Assembly: GCA_040752855.1 (NCBI GenBank)
Contig: JBFMHP010000002.1
Span: forward strand, 17,130 to 81,129
DNA: 64,000 nucleotides
Reading direction: 5' to 3'
Origin: JBFMHP01 sp040752855
GTDB lineage: Bacteria > Pseudomonadota > Gammaproteobacteria > RBG-16-57-12
In this document: positions 32,688 through 40,331 of the stretch, one piece after another
How the letters are laid out: every line of letters begins with the position of its first letter
How positions within the stretch are numbered: position 1 is the stretch's first letter
Translations under genes and position numbers: made by a program
Notes under the pieces: model-generated
What the model was told of the DNA's origin: nothing
Database searches by the model: none
What the model saw: only the letters and a program-made list of their open reading frames with translations

Positions 32688-34208
32688 ATGTTCAACACCA
32701 GAGCAAAAAATAGACGCCCGATGCAGCGGCCGCAGCCGATGCAACGGACCGTGCGGCCCGGGATGCCCGGTCCGGCGGCGCGCGCCTCTGGCTCGCATGG
32801 TGCGGTGCATCCGTTCACGCGCACCGAAGAAAACGCGCGCTTGTACATCTACGAGCGGCGCGTGAAGAATGCCTTCGATCACATCGAAACCAGTTTGCGC
32901 CGCATCTCGGCGCTGCAACATGAAAATGATTTTGTCGGACGCGCGCAAGCCATCGCCGCGGATGAACTTGGATTCGAATTACCGGCGGCGCTGCTCGCCG
33001 ACACCTGGATCAAGCCGCTCGACATCGGCCGCCTGTATGCCTGGTGCGTGTTCGAAACCTTCCGCCGCATGTCGGAAGAGTTTTTCGGCGAAAAGCCGCT
33101 GGCCGATGCGGATGATGCGCAATTCCAGAGTTTCCTGGAGCAGTGCGGCTTCCACACCCTGGATGTATCGCCCTGCGCCGACGGCCGCCTGGCGCACGTG
33201 ATCCGCTACGTGCTGCGCCTGCCCTACAAGGCGGTGCGGCGCAAATCCTACGCCGGGGCCATGTTCGATGTGGACGACAGCCTGCAGAAGTGGGTCGAGA
33301 CCGAGATGCTGCGCCACCGCGAGGGCCGGCCGAATCAGGCCGATGCGCCGACACGCTATCTGAAGCTGGCGGTGTATCACCACAGCTCCTCGCAGCCTGC
33401 AACCGAGGGCTGCGCGGCACACGGCAGCGACACGCAGCGCGCCGCGCAGGCGGCCGTCGAGCGGCTCGAGGATTTCCGCCGCGGCGTGGAAAACAGCTTC
33501 TGCTGCGGCGCCTCGATCGATCTTTTGCTGATCGGTATCGACACGGACAACGACGTGATCCGTGTGCATCTGCCGGATGCGGCGGGCAAGCTCCGCGTCG
33601 ATCAGTACATCGATGCCGTCGCCTTGTATGACGTGACCCGCAAAGCGGACGGCGCCAATGCCGAGGCGGTGATCGCGGCCTATATCGAAGGGCACTGCGC
33701 GCAAAACGGCGGCACGCTGCCGAGCGTCGGAATACGCCGGCTCGCCGCGCGGCTGCTGTGCGCCAATCTGTCGCAGATCGACTATGTGCGCCAATACCAC
33801 GACGGCTGCTATCGCGACATCGGCCACCAGGAACGGTTCATCGGCATGGGCATCGGGTTTGAGGAAGTGCAACTGCGCAATCTCACCTACTTCGCCTATC
33901 TGACCACGGTGGAAGAGGGCGCCAAGGACATGGATGTCGGCATCAAGATCTTCAGCGGGCTGAATGTATCACGCGGCCTGCCCATACCGGTGGTCATCCG
34001 CAGCGACTACCACGGCCCGGTGCCGGGCGCGCGGACGCGCGCCGAGGCGCGCTGCCGGCAACTCGATCAAGCGTTGCGCAGCCGGTTCCGCGAGCTGGCC
34101 GAACGCGGCCTGCTGCACACCTTGCTGATGGTGCGCGACTGTCACGGCGACGGGTTGTGCGAGACCGTGGGCAGTTCCGTGATCGTGCAACAGCGGGAGG
34201 AACACTGA
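32688..34208 (+). CDS. csoS3: Carboxysomal carbonic anhydrase CsoSCA
   Basis: Shell-associated beta-type carbonic anhydrase that turns bicarbonate into CO2 inside the carboxysome. 506 residues from ATG 32688 (MFNTRAKNRRPMQRPQPMQR); the basic Arg/Pro start is the Rubisco-binding tail. The active-site set is present: C163-A-D165-G-R167, H231 and C242. The H-to-C spacing of 11 equals that of the Halothiobacillus enzyme. The stop overlaps the csoS4A start (TGATG). Confidence 0.96.
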   Translation: MFNTRAKNRRPMQRPQPMQRTVRPGMPGPAARASGSHGAVHPFTRTEENARLYIYERRVKNAFDHIETSLRRISALQHENDFVGRAQAIAADELGFELPAALLADTWIKPLDIGRLYAWCVFETFRRMSEEFFGEKPLADADDAQFQSFLEQCGFHTLDVSPCADGRLAHVIRYVLRLPYKAVRRKSYAGAMFDVDDSLQKWVETEMLRHREGRPNQADAPTRYLKLAVYHHSSSQPATEGCAAHGSDTQRAAQAAVERLEDFRRGVENSFCCGASIDLLLIGIDTDNDVIRVHLPDAAGKLRVDQYIDAVALYDVTRKADGANAEAVIAAYIEGHCAQNGGTLPSVGIRRLAARLLCANLSQIDYVRQYHDGCYRDIGHQERFIGMGIGFEEVQLRNLTYFAYLTTVEEGAKDMDVGIKIFSGLNVSRGLPIPVVIRSDYHGPVPGARTRAEARCRQLDQALRSRFRELAERGLLHTLLMVRDCHGDGLCETVGSSVIVQQREEH

Positions 34209-34459
34209 TGAAGATTTACAAGGTTGAAAAGCCGCTCGTGGCCACCAACCGCATCCCGGGGATGGAGCACAAGCATCTGCAAGTGGTGCTCGACGGCAAG
34301 ACCCGCGCGGTGGCGGTGGACTCGGTCGGATGTTCGCCCGGTGACTGGGTGATCTGTGTCGGCAGCTCGGCCGCGCGTGATGCGGCGGGCAGCAGGGACT
34401 ATCCGAGCGACCTGACCATCGTCGGCATCATCGACTACTGGGATGAAGGGCAGGGCTGA
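34208..34459 (+). CDS. csoS4A: Carboxysome shell vertex protein CsoS4A
   Basis: 83-residue BMC-P (CcmL/EutN-type) pentamer that closes shell vertices. MKIYKVEKPLVATNRIPGME at the start, DSVGCSPGDWVICVGSSAAR in the middle and IIDYWDEGQG at the end are typical. It overlaps csoSCA and csoS4B by one base at each end. Confidence 0.96.
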   Translation: MKIYKVEKPLVATNRIPGMEHKHLQVVLDGKTRAVAVDSVGCSPGDWVICVGSSAARDAAGSRDYPSDLTIVGIIDYWDEGQG

Positions 34460-34719
34460 TGGACATCGTGCAAGTCGTGGGGCCCTTGGTGTGCACCCGG
34501 CGTCATCCCGGTCTGCACCAGTACAGCCTGCGATTGTTGCGCGATGCGAAAGGAAAGTATCTGGTGGCCTTGGACACCTGCAGCAGCCGGCCCGGCAACT
34601 GGGTGTTCGTGGTGAGTGGTTCGGCGGCGCGCCACGGCTGCGGTGATCCCGCAGTGGTGACCGACCTGATCATCGGCGGAGTGATCGACTTCTGGGACGA
34701 GCAAAACGGGCAGGCATGA
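34459..34719 (+). CDS. csoS4B: Carboxysome shell vertex protein CsoS4B
   Basis: 86-residue second BMC-P vertex protein, starting MDIVQVVGPLVCTRRHPGLH, with SRPGNWVFVVSGSAARHGCG and GGVIDFWDEQNG. Paralogous to CsoS4A; both are low-copy shell components. A 58-base gap with weak promoter-like AT-rich sequence follows before the first csoS1. Confidence 0.95.
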   Translation: MDIVQVVGPLVCTRRHPGLHQYSLRLLRDAKGKYLVALDTCSSRPGNWVFVVSGSAARHGCGDPAVVTDLIIGGVIDFWDEQNGQA

Positions 34720-34777
34720 TTTTGAGATTGGGACTTTGTATTAACGCGTAATGACTTATCAAGACGGAGATAGAGCA

Positions 34778-35086
34778 ATGAGCGAAAACAACTACGGTAT
34801 CGCATTGGGCATGATCGAGACACGCGGTCTGGTTCCCGCCATCGAAGCGGCGGATGCCATGACCAAGGCGGCGGAAGTGCGCCTGATCGCGCGCGAGTTC
34901 GTCGGTGGTGGCTATGTCACCGTCATGGTGCGCGGTGAGACCGGTGCGGTCAACGCGGCGGTGCGCGCCGGGGCCGATGCCTGCGAGCGTGTCGGCGACG
35001 GCCTGGTGGCAGCGCACATCATCGCCCGCCCGCACAAAGAAGTGGAGCCGGTGATTACCATGACCGGCGTGGTTCGGGCCCTGTAA
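34778..35086 (+). CDS. csoS1C: Carboxysome shell hexamer protein CsoS1 (copy 1)
   Basis: 102-residue BMC-H protein forming shell facets. MSENNYGIALGMIETRGLVP through RPHKEVEPV is the BMC fold with the pore-lining segment REFVGGGYVTVMV. ATG 34778 has GGAGATAG upstream; an earlier in-frame ATG at 34751 is not needed. Its middle ~90 codons are almost identical in DNA to copy 2. The tail (ITMTGVVRAL) differs. Confidence 0.96.
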   Translation: MSENNYGIALGMIETRGLVPAIEAADAMTKAAEVRLIAREFVGGGYVTVMVRGETGAVNAAVRAGADACERVGDGLVAAHIIARPHKEVEPVITMTGVVRAL

Positions 35087-35119
35087 CTTTTTAACTTCAT
35101 CCATAGAGGAGTATTAACC

Positions 35120-35416
35120 ATGGCAAATGAAACATACGGTATTGCGTTGGGAATGATCGAGACCCGCGGTTTGGTACCCGCCATCGAAGCGGCGGATGCC
35201 ATGACCAAGGCGGCGGAAGTGCGCCTGATCGCGCGCGAGTTCGTCGGCGGCGGTTATGTCACCGTGATGGTGCGCGGTGAGACTGGTGCGGTCAACGCCG
35301 CAGTGCGCGCTGGCGCTGATGCTTGCGAGCGCGTCGGTGACGGTCTGGTGGCGGCACACATCATCGCCCGTCCGCACAAGGAAGTTGAGCCGGTTCTCGC
35401 CGGTGGCAAGGCCTAA
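35120..35416 (+). CDS. csoS1A: Carboxysome shell hexamer protein CsoS1 (copy 2)
   Basis: 98-residue BMC-H major shell protein, MANETYGIALGMIETRG to EVEPVLAGGKA, preceded by GAGGAG. Only two csoS1 genes occur in the operon, fewer than the three of Halothiobacillus. The A/C naming here is by position and tail only. A strong stem-loop follows. Confidence 0.95.
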   Translation: MANETYGIALGMIETRGLVPAIEAADAMTKAAEVRLIAREFVGGGYVTVMVRGETGAVNAAVRAGADACERVGDGLVAAHIIARPHKEVEPVLAGGKA

Positions 35417-35422
35417 TGCCGC

Positions 35423-35478
35423 AGAGTCGGGCGCGGCGGGAAGGTAGTCGCTTTCCGCCTCCCGCCCAGCCTGACTCT
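35423..35478 (+). terminator. Stem-loop after csoS1 copy 2
   Basis: AGAGTC (35423-35428) pairs with GACTCT (35473-35478), and inside it GGCGGGAA pairs with TTTCCGCC. No T-run is present. It may stabilise the 3' end of the abundant shell mRNA and reduce read-through to bfr. Confidence 0.6.
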
Positions 35479-35505
35479 ACGCATTCGATGTAAGCGGCGC
35501 AGAGC

Positions 35506-35958
35506 ATGACGCGCGATACGGTCGTATTCGGATATCTCGGGCGCGCCCTGAGCCTCGAGTTGTCGGCGGTGCAGCAGTACCTGGCACTGGCCCGGCTGCT
35601 GGAGATGCGCGGCATGAACGAGGCGGCGAAGCAGTTCCGCCACGAGGCGCACGAGGAGATGGAGCATGCCGAGCGGATCATCGCACGGATGCTTGCGCTC
35701 GGTGTCGCGCCGAGCGCCAGCCGCCTGCGACCCGCGCGCCTGGACGGCCCGTTGCCGCAGCTGCTGCAGCACGCTACTGAGCTGGAAAATGACATTGTGA
35801 GTTTTTACGCGCAGGCGGTGCGATACTGTGCCCGCGCGGAGGACGCCGAAAGCAGAATCTTTTTTGAAGCGCTGTGGCGTGAAGAGCAGGCGCATGCCGC
35901 GACGATCGACACCTGGCGGCAGGAAAGTGTGAACGGTCCGACGACCGGGGAAACTTAA
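35506..35958 (+). CDS. bfr: Carboxysome-linked bacterioferritin-like protein
   Basis: 150-residue ferritin-like protein found at the end of many alpha-carboxysome operons. Ferroxidase-type ligands are seen in SLELSAVQQYLALA, EAHEEMEHAERII and REEQAHAATID. Its role in carboxysome function is not settled; iron or redox handling is assumed. It follows the csoS1 pair and precedes the Rubisco assembly factor gene by 15 bases. Confidence 0.88.
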   Translation: MTRDTVVFGYLGRALSLELSAVQQYLALARLLEMRGMNEAAKQFRHEAHEEMEHAERIIARMLALGVAPSASRLRPARLDGPLPQLLQHATELENDIVSFYAQAVRYCARAEDAESRIFFEALWREEQAHAATIDTWRQESVNGPTTGET

Positions 35959-35973
35959 TCGAGGAGCATAGCG

Positions 35974-36240
35974 ATGAGCGAAAACTGGGTCATCCGCAAA
36001 AATCCGGCGCGCCTTGAGCGTCGCTTCGAATTCGGCAACTACGATCAGACGCGCGAATTTCTCGACCGCGCTGCCGAGGTTGCCAAGAGCGAGGGTTACT
36101 ATCCGGACATGAGCTTCGGGCGTACCCACGTCTGCATCACGCTGCAACCGCAGGGCGAAAACGCCGAGTTGAGCGACGCGCTGATGCGCTACGCCCGCCT
36201 GCTCGACGCATTGGCCCCGGCGGCGCAGACCTCTCATTGA
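35974..36240 (+). CDS. acRAF: Alpha-carboxysome Rubisco assembly factor (pterin dehydratase-like)
   Basis: 88-residue protein of the pterin-4a-carbinolamine dehydratase fold (SENWVIRKNPARLERRFEF, EGYYPDMSFGRTHVCITL). In alpha-carboxysome operons this family member, lacking full dehydratase residues, acts as acRAF, a chaperone for Rubisco assembly. GAGGAG precedes the start. Confidence 0.88.
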   Translation: MSENWVIRKNPARLERRFEFGNYDQTREFLDRAAEVAKSEGYYPDMSFGRTHVCITLQPQGENAELSDALMRYARLLDALAPAAQTSH

Positions 36241-36265
36241 TCACGTGATCCGAGGTGAAAAAATT

Positions 36266-36445
36266 ATGACTACGCCAAGCAAACCGGAAACGAATAAGAC
36301 CACAAGCGCGGCGGCAAAAAACGCCGCGAGCGCAAAACCCGAACCCGCGGTCGAAGCGGAAAAGAAGCCCGCAGCTCGCGCCAAGACGGGTGAAACAGTA
36401 CCGACCTCCACTCCATACCTGTCGCGTCGCGTTTGGCCTGACTGA
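36266..36445 (+). CDS. Second McdB-like small disordered protein
   Basis: 59 residues from ATG 36266, with GAGGTG nine bases upstream. Composition is Thr/Ala/Lys/Glu/Pro-rich without hydrophobic core (SAAAKNAASAKPEPAVEAEK), ending TPYLSRRVWPD. The terminal RRVWPD is identical to that of the McdB-like protein coupled to mcdA at 27385-27540. Being last in the cso operon and lacking its own ATPase neighbour, it may be an orphan McdB or a carboxysome adaptor sharing the same binding tail. Confidence 0.7.
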   Translation: MTTPSKPETNKTTSAAAKNAASAKPEPAVEAEKKPAARAKTGETVPTSTPYLSRRVWPD

Positions 36446-36494
36446 CGCGTCATCGATGCCGATGCACATTGAGCCTCATCGATAGGAAGAGTTC

Positions 36495-36513
36495 ATAACA
36501 TCAATTGGCATCG
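36495..36513 (+). promoter_or_regulatory. Conserved box upstream of sbtA (shared with cbbL)
   Basis: ATAACATCAATTGGCATCG, 17 of 19 identical to the box at 28695-28713, lies 69 bases before sbtA. This suggests sbtA has its own promoter under the same regulator as cbbL. Confidence 0.5.
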
Positions 36514-36581
36514 ATTGCGGCGGATGGGCATAGTGTAAGCACCCATGGCCGTGCTCACCGAGCGTACGGAGGATCGAAGAA

Positions 36582-37619
36582 ATGAGTCTGAGTAGTTTGT
36601 TGTTGCCTGCGGTGCTGTTTTTCGCCCTCGGCTTTATCGCGAAACTCATCAAATCGGATCTGCGCTTCCCGCCGGATCTGGCCAAGATCCTTTCGATCTA
36701 TCTGCTGATGGCCATCGGTCTGCACGGCGGTTATGAACTGGCCAAGTCCGATATGATGACAGCGCTCAATTCCATCATGTGGGCGCTGATACTCGGCTTC
36801 GGCACGCCCATCATCGGCTATTACGCTCTCATTCTGACGCGCAAGGTCAACCCGCTGGATGCCGCGGCGATTTCCGCCCATTACGGATCGGTCAGCGCGG
36901 GCACCTTCCTCACGGCCGTGGCGTACCTCGACAATCTCGGCGTGACCTATGAAACCTATCCACTGATCATGCTGGCGGTGATGGAATCGCCCGCCATCAT
37001 CGTGGGGCTCCTGCTGGCCGCCAAGGCGCGGCAGACGCTGGCGCAGCCGGCGCTCGAGGGCACGGTATCCCCCGGCGGCACGGCGGTGATCAGTGACGAC
37101 GATGACCACGGTGGGCACGGGGGCAACAATTTTGCAGCGCTGCTGCGCGATGCCTTCACCAACGGCAGCGTGGTGGTGCTGATCGGCTCCATGATCATCG
37201 GCGCGATCTCCACGCCCGCGGGGATGCAGAAGCTTTTCCCCTTCATCGATGAAATCTTCATGGGCGTGCTGTGCCTGTTCCTGTTCGAGATGGGCTCGGT
37301 GGCCGCGCGGCGCATCGGCGATTTTCGCCAGGTGGGCCTGGTGCTAGGTGCCTTCGGCATCGTGATGCCGCTGATCGGCGGCCTGCTCGGCGCCGTGATC
37401 GGGGCCGAGGTGCTCGGTTTCAGCGTCGGCGGCACCACCCTGGTGGCGGTGCTGGCGGCCAGCGCGTCCTACATCGCCGTGCCTCCTGCCATGCGCCTGG
37501 CGGTGCCCGAGGCCAATCCCTCGTTCTATTTGACGCTATCGCTGGGCATCACCTTTCCCTTCAATGTCATCGTGGGGATCCCGCTTTACCATGCTCTGGC
37601 ACAGCAGTTGGTGGGCTGA
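36582..37619 (+). CDS. sbtA: SbtA-type sodium-dependent bicarbonate transporter
   Basis: 345-residue inner-membrane protein with about ten helices in two halves joined by an acidic/His-rich cytoplasmic loop (DDDDHGGHGG, about residues 166-176). SAHYGSVSAGTFLTAVAYL and SASYIAVPPAMRLAVPEANPS are the SbtA signatures. It imports bicarbonate for the carboxysome. AGGATCG-type ribosome site and the conserved upstream box mark a separate transcription unit. A PII-like SbtB gene follows 43 bases later, as in cyanobacteria. Confidence 0.93.
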   Translation: MSLSSLLLPAVLFFALGFIAKLIKSDLRFPPDLAKILSIYLLMAIGLHGGYELAKSDMMTALNSIMWALILGFGTPIIGYYALILTRKVNPLDAAAISAHYGSVSAGTFLTAVAYLDNLGVTYETYPLIMLAVMESPAIIVGLLLAAKARQTLAQPALEGTVSPGGTAVISDDDDHGGHGGNNFAALLRDAFTNGSVVVLIGSMIIGAISTPAGMQKLFPFIDEIFMGVLCLFLFEMGSVAARRIGDFRQVGLVLGAFGIVMPLIGGLLGAVIGAEVLGFSVGGTTLVAVLAASASYIAVPPAMRLAVPEANPSFYLTLSLGITFPFNVIVGIPLYHALAQQLVG

Positions 37620-37662
37620 GGCGGTTAAATTACTCGAAATACGCAAATCTCAAAGGTGAGCT

Positions 37663-37983
37663 ATGGTAACGTTGCATCCAATGAAGCTGATCAATATCAT
37701 CACCAGCGATGCGCTGGAGGAGAAATTGATCGCCTCGTTCAAGAAGTACGGAGTGAGCGGGTTTACCATCCTGCGCGCCAGAGGCGAGGGCTCATCCGGC
37801 CTGGAGGCCGATAGCTCCGGTTTCGATGCGAACATCCATGTTAAGGTGATCATGCCGGCCGAGCGGGTGAACGCGCTGCTGGAAAGCCTTGAGCGGCGCA
37901 TGCTCAAGGGCTATCACCTGACGGTATTCGTCGCCGATGTGCAGGTGATAACGCCGGAAAAGTTCACCACACCGTTACGCTGA
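37663..37983 (+). CDS. sbtB: SbtB-like PII signalling protein
   Basis: 106-residue PII-superfamily protein (MKLINIITSDALEEKLIASF, KKYGVSGFTILRARGEG, VKVIMPAERVNALLESLE). SbtB binds adenine nucleotides and gates SbtA. Here it follows sbtA directly. AAAGGTGAG precedes the ATG at 37663, and an internal ATG at 37681 is an alternative. The typical PII T-loop is replaced by a short Gly/Ser-rich loop (GSSGLEADSSG). Confidence 0.85.
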   Translation: MVTLHPMKLINIITSDALEEKLIASFKKYGVSGFTILRARGEGSSGLEADSSGFDANIHVKVIMPAERVNALLESLERRMLKGYHLTVFVADVQVITPEKFTTPLR

Positions 37984-38009
37984 GGCTGAGCGCTGCGCAG
38001 GAGTACATC

Positions 38010-39038
38010 ATGACAGAGCAGAGCAACATTCGGTTCAAAGGCGGCCTGCCCGATTATCTGATCCGCCACATCACCTTCCGGCAGATGCAGATCTTCGAGG
38101 CCGTGGTGCGCCTGGGCAGTTTCACCCGCGCGGCGGAAGAATTGTTTCTGACCCAGCCGACGGTGTCGACCCAGCTCAAGAAGCTGACCGATGTGCTGGA
38201 AATGCCTTTGCTCGATCAATCCGGCCGCCAGATCAAGCCGACCGAGGCGGGCGAGGAGCTCTACCGCGCGGTGCGCCAGATCTTCGATGCGCTGTCGGAT
38301 CTCGACACCCGCATCTCCGGCCTCAAGGGACTGCGCCGCGGCCGTCTGCGCCTGGGAGTGATCACCACCGCGAAATATTTCGCGCCGGAGATCCTCGGCG
38401 AATTCTGCCGCCAGTATCCGGGCGTGGATGTCTCGCTCAAGGTCACCAATCGCGAGCGCATCTTCGAGCGCATCGAAAACAACGAGGATGATCTCTACAT
38501 CCTGGGACAGCCGCCGGAGCACGAGCTCAACGTCACGGCCTATCCCTTTGCCACCAATCCCATGGTGGTGCTGGCTGCGCGCGATCATCCCTTGTGCAAA
38601 GAATCGAACATCTCGATCAAGCGCCTTGCCGAGGAGCCGTTTATCTTCCGCGAGCCAGGTTCGGGTATTCGCGATGCCACGCTCAGGCTGTTCGCCGCGC
38701 ACAGCCTGACGCCCAAGGTGCGCATGGAACTCGGCAGCAATGAGGCGATCAAGCACGCGGTGGTCGGCGGTCTGGGCATTGCGGTGCTGTCGTTGCACAC
38801 CTTGGTGCTGGAAGGGACCGAGGGGCCGCTCGATGTGCTCGACGTCGAGGGCTTCCCGATCGAGCGCAAATGGTATCTAGTGCATTCCAAGGAAAAGGCG
38901 CTTTCGCCGATTGCCAAGGCCTTTCTTGATTTCGCCAAGGCCGCGGAGCCAGTCATCAATGACAGGATGAAGCGTCTGTACGAACAGTTTTCCGCGCGCC
39001 ACGTGGCGATGCGTGGGAAGGCTAAGGTCAGAAAGTAG
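38010..39038 (+). CDS. cbbR: LysR-type regulator CbbR
   Basis: 342-residue transcription factor with an N-terminal winged HTH (HITFRQMQIFEAVVRLGSFTR, TQPTVSTQLKKLTD) and a C-terminal effector domain. The RubisCO-operon branch is indicated by the NVTAYPFATNPMVV and GSNEAIKHAVVGGLGIAVLS segments and by location. CAGGAG lies seven bases before the start. It is unusual in being collinear after sbtB rather than divergent from cbbL. It is expected to act at 28590-28713 and 36495-36513. Confidence 0.9.
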   Translation: MTEQSNIRFKGGLPDYLIRHITFRQMQIFEAVVRLGSFTRAAEELFLTQPTVSTQLKKLTDVLEMPLLDQSGRQIKPTEAGEELYRAVRQIFDALSDLDTRISGLKGLRRGRLRLGVITTAKYFAPEILGEFCRQYPGVDVSLKVTNRERIFERIENNEDDLYILGQPPEHELNVTAYPFATNPMVVLAARDHPLCKESNISIKRLAEEPFIFREPGSGIRDATLRLFAAHSLTPKVRMELGSNEAIKHAVVGGLGIAVLSLHTLVLEGTEGPLDVLDVEGFPIERKWYLVHSKEKALSPIAKAFLDFAKAAEPVINDRMKRLYEQFSARHVAMRGKAKVRK

Positions 39039-39082
39039 TTTATGGGCCGGGATGAAGTCGAGCGCGTGGCGGAAGTGTTGTC

Positions 39083-39697
39083 ATGATCAAATTGCGAACC
39101 TATGTGTTCATCGATTCGCTGCAGCCGCAGCTCGCCGTGTATCTCGGCACCGTCTCGCAAGGCTTTCTGCCGGTGCCGGGGGATGCCTGTCTGTGGCTGG
39201 AGGTCGAGCCGGGCATGGCGATCCATCGCCTGACGGATATTTCCCTCAAGGCCACGCGCGTGCATCTCGGCCAGCAGGTCGTCGAGCGCGCCTTCGGCTC
39301 CATGGTGTTTCATCACCGGGATCAGAGCGATGTCATCGAAGCGGGACGGGCGATTCTGCATCGCCTCGGCACCACCGAGGACAGCCGGCATAAATGCCGC
39401 ATCGCCTGGAGCGAGATCGTGCGCTCCCTCTCCCCCGATCATGCCGTGTTGATCAACCGTCAGGATCGCAAGGGCTCGATGATCCTGCCGGGCCAGAGCA
39501 TGTTCATCCTCGAAACCGAACCGGCCGGTTATATCGTCTATGCCGCCAACGAGGCCGAGAAGGCCGCCAACATCACCCTGGTGGACTGCCGCGCGGTCGG
39601 CGCGTTCGGCCGGCTTACGCTGGCGGGACGGGAGGCGGATATCGATGCGGCGGCGCACGCGGCGGTCAACGCGGTGCGCAATCTTTCGGGTGTTTGA
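39083..39697 (+). CDS. csoS1D: Carboxysome shell protein CsoS1D (tandem BMC domain)
   Basis: 204 residues starting MIKLRTYVFIDSLQPQLAVYLG, with two BMC-like halves (LPVPGDACLWLEVEPGMAIHR and MILPGQSMFILETEPAGYIV are parallel segments). This is the BMC-T protein that forms gated trimers in the alpha-carboxysome shell. It lies 44 bases after cbbR. GGAAG upstream is a fair ribosome site. Confidence 0.85.
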   Translation: MIKLRTYVFIDSLQPQLAVYLGTVSQGFLPVPGDACLWLEVEPGMAIHRLTDISLKATRVHLGQQVVERAFGSMVFHHRDQSDVIEAGRAILHRLGTTEDSRHKCRIAWSEIVRSLSPDHAVLINRQDRKGSMILPGQSMFILETEPAGYIVYAANEAEKAANITLVDCRAVGAFGRLTLAGREADIDAAAHAAVNAVRNLSGV

Positions 39698-39699
39698 TG

Positions 39700-39765
39700 A
39701 GAGAGGATGATTACACCGATTACGACAATGTCCAGGCCCCAGGCGGCTAGGCGTTTGAGTTTCAT
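39700..39765 (-). pseudogene. Duplicated 5' fragment of the neighbouring ankyrin-protein gene
   Basis: On the minus strand this reads MKLKRLAAWGLDIVVIGV, closely matching the start of the next gene (MKLKRIAAWGLGIIVAVP). Similarity then stops and runs into the end of csoS1D. It is a truncated duplicate of the gene start, not a functional gene. Confidence 0.65.
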
Positions 39766-39783
39766 TTGTTTCTGATCAATACG

Positions 39784-40329
39784 TTATGGAAGTTCAGCCG
39801 GTTTCTTCTTGGCCTCTTCCAATATGCGCACTACTTCTGCATGCTGAGGTTCGTTGGGATATTTCTCCTGCGCGATGCGGGCTAGATCCAGCGGTGTCAA
39901 ACCTTCGGTATCACGCATATCGGCACGCGCGCCGTGCCGTAACAGTATCTTTACTCGTGCCGCATCGCCTTCCAATGCCAAGCCGTGCAGGGCGGTCCAG
40001 TTCCTGACGTCCTCATCGACGGCGTTAATATCCACGCCGTGGGCTATGAATAGCAACAGCATCTTTTCAGCGGCCTCCAAGTCTTCCAGCGAAATCGCAA
40101 ATCTTGCGCCGGCTGTGCGATTGAGTGCGTCGACATGCTCCGGTCTGAAGCTATCGTGCAGCAACACTTGTTTGCAGGTCCAGGCGGCTAAGGGTGGATC
40201 GACTCTGATACAGGATATCAGGGATAGAGGGTCCTCCCGCCGGGTGTCAAAGATGAAAATTCCATAAAGGACCATAGGCACAGCTACAATAATGCCTAGG
40301 CCCCAGGCGGCGATGCGTTTCAATTTCAT
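39784..40329 (-). CDS. Membrane-anchored ankyrin-repeat protein
   Basis: 181 residues from ATG 40329 (an upstream GTG at 40341 overlaps the previous gene's stop). One N-terminal transmembrane helix (AAWGLGIIVAVPMVLYGIFIF) is followed by two or three ankyrin repeats: MLLLFIAHGVDINAVDED, NWTALHGLALEGDAARVK and ILLRHGARADMRDTEGLTPL. Probably a periplasmic protein-binding module. It is two bases after an unknown gene and likely cotranscribed with it. Partner unknown. Confidence 0.7.
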   Translation of the reverse strand: MKLKRIAAWGLGIIVAVPMVLYGIFIFDTRREDPLSLISCIRVDPPLAAWTCKQVLLHDSFRPEHVDALNRTAGARFAISLEDLEAAEKMLLLFIAHGVDINAVDEDVRNWTALHGLALEGDAARVKILLRHGARADMRDTEGLTPLDLARIAQEKYPNEPQHAEVVRILEEAKKKPAELP

Positions 40330-40331
40330 GT

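Noticed and set aside
34778..35416. The two near-identical csoS1 genes as an assembly duplication
   Set aside because: Their starts, tails and upstream gaps differ, and multiple csoS1 copies are normal in alpha-carboxysome operons.
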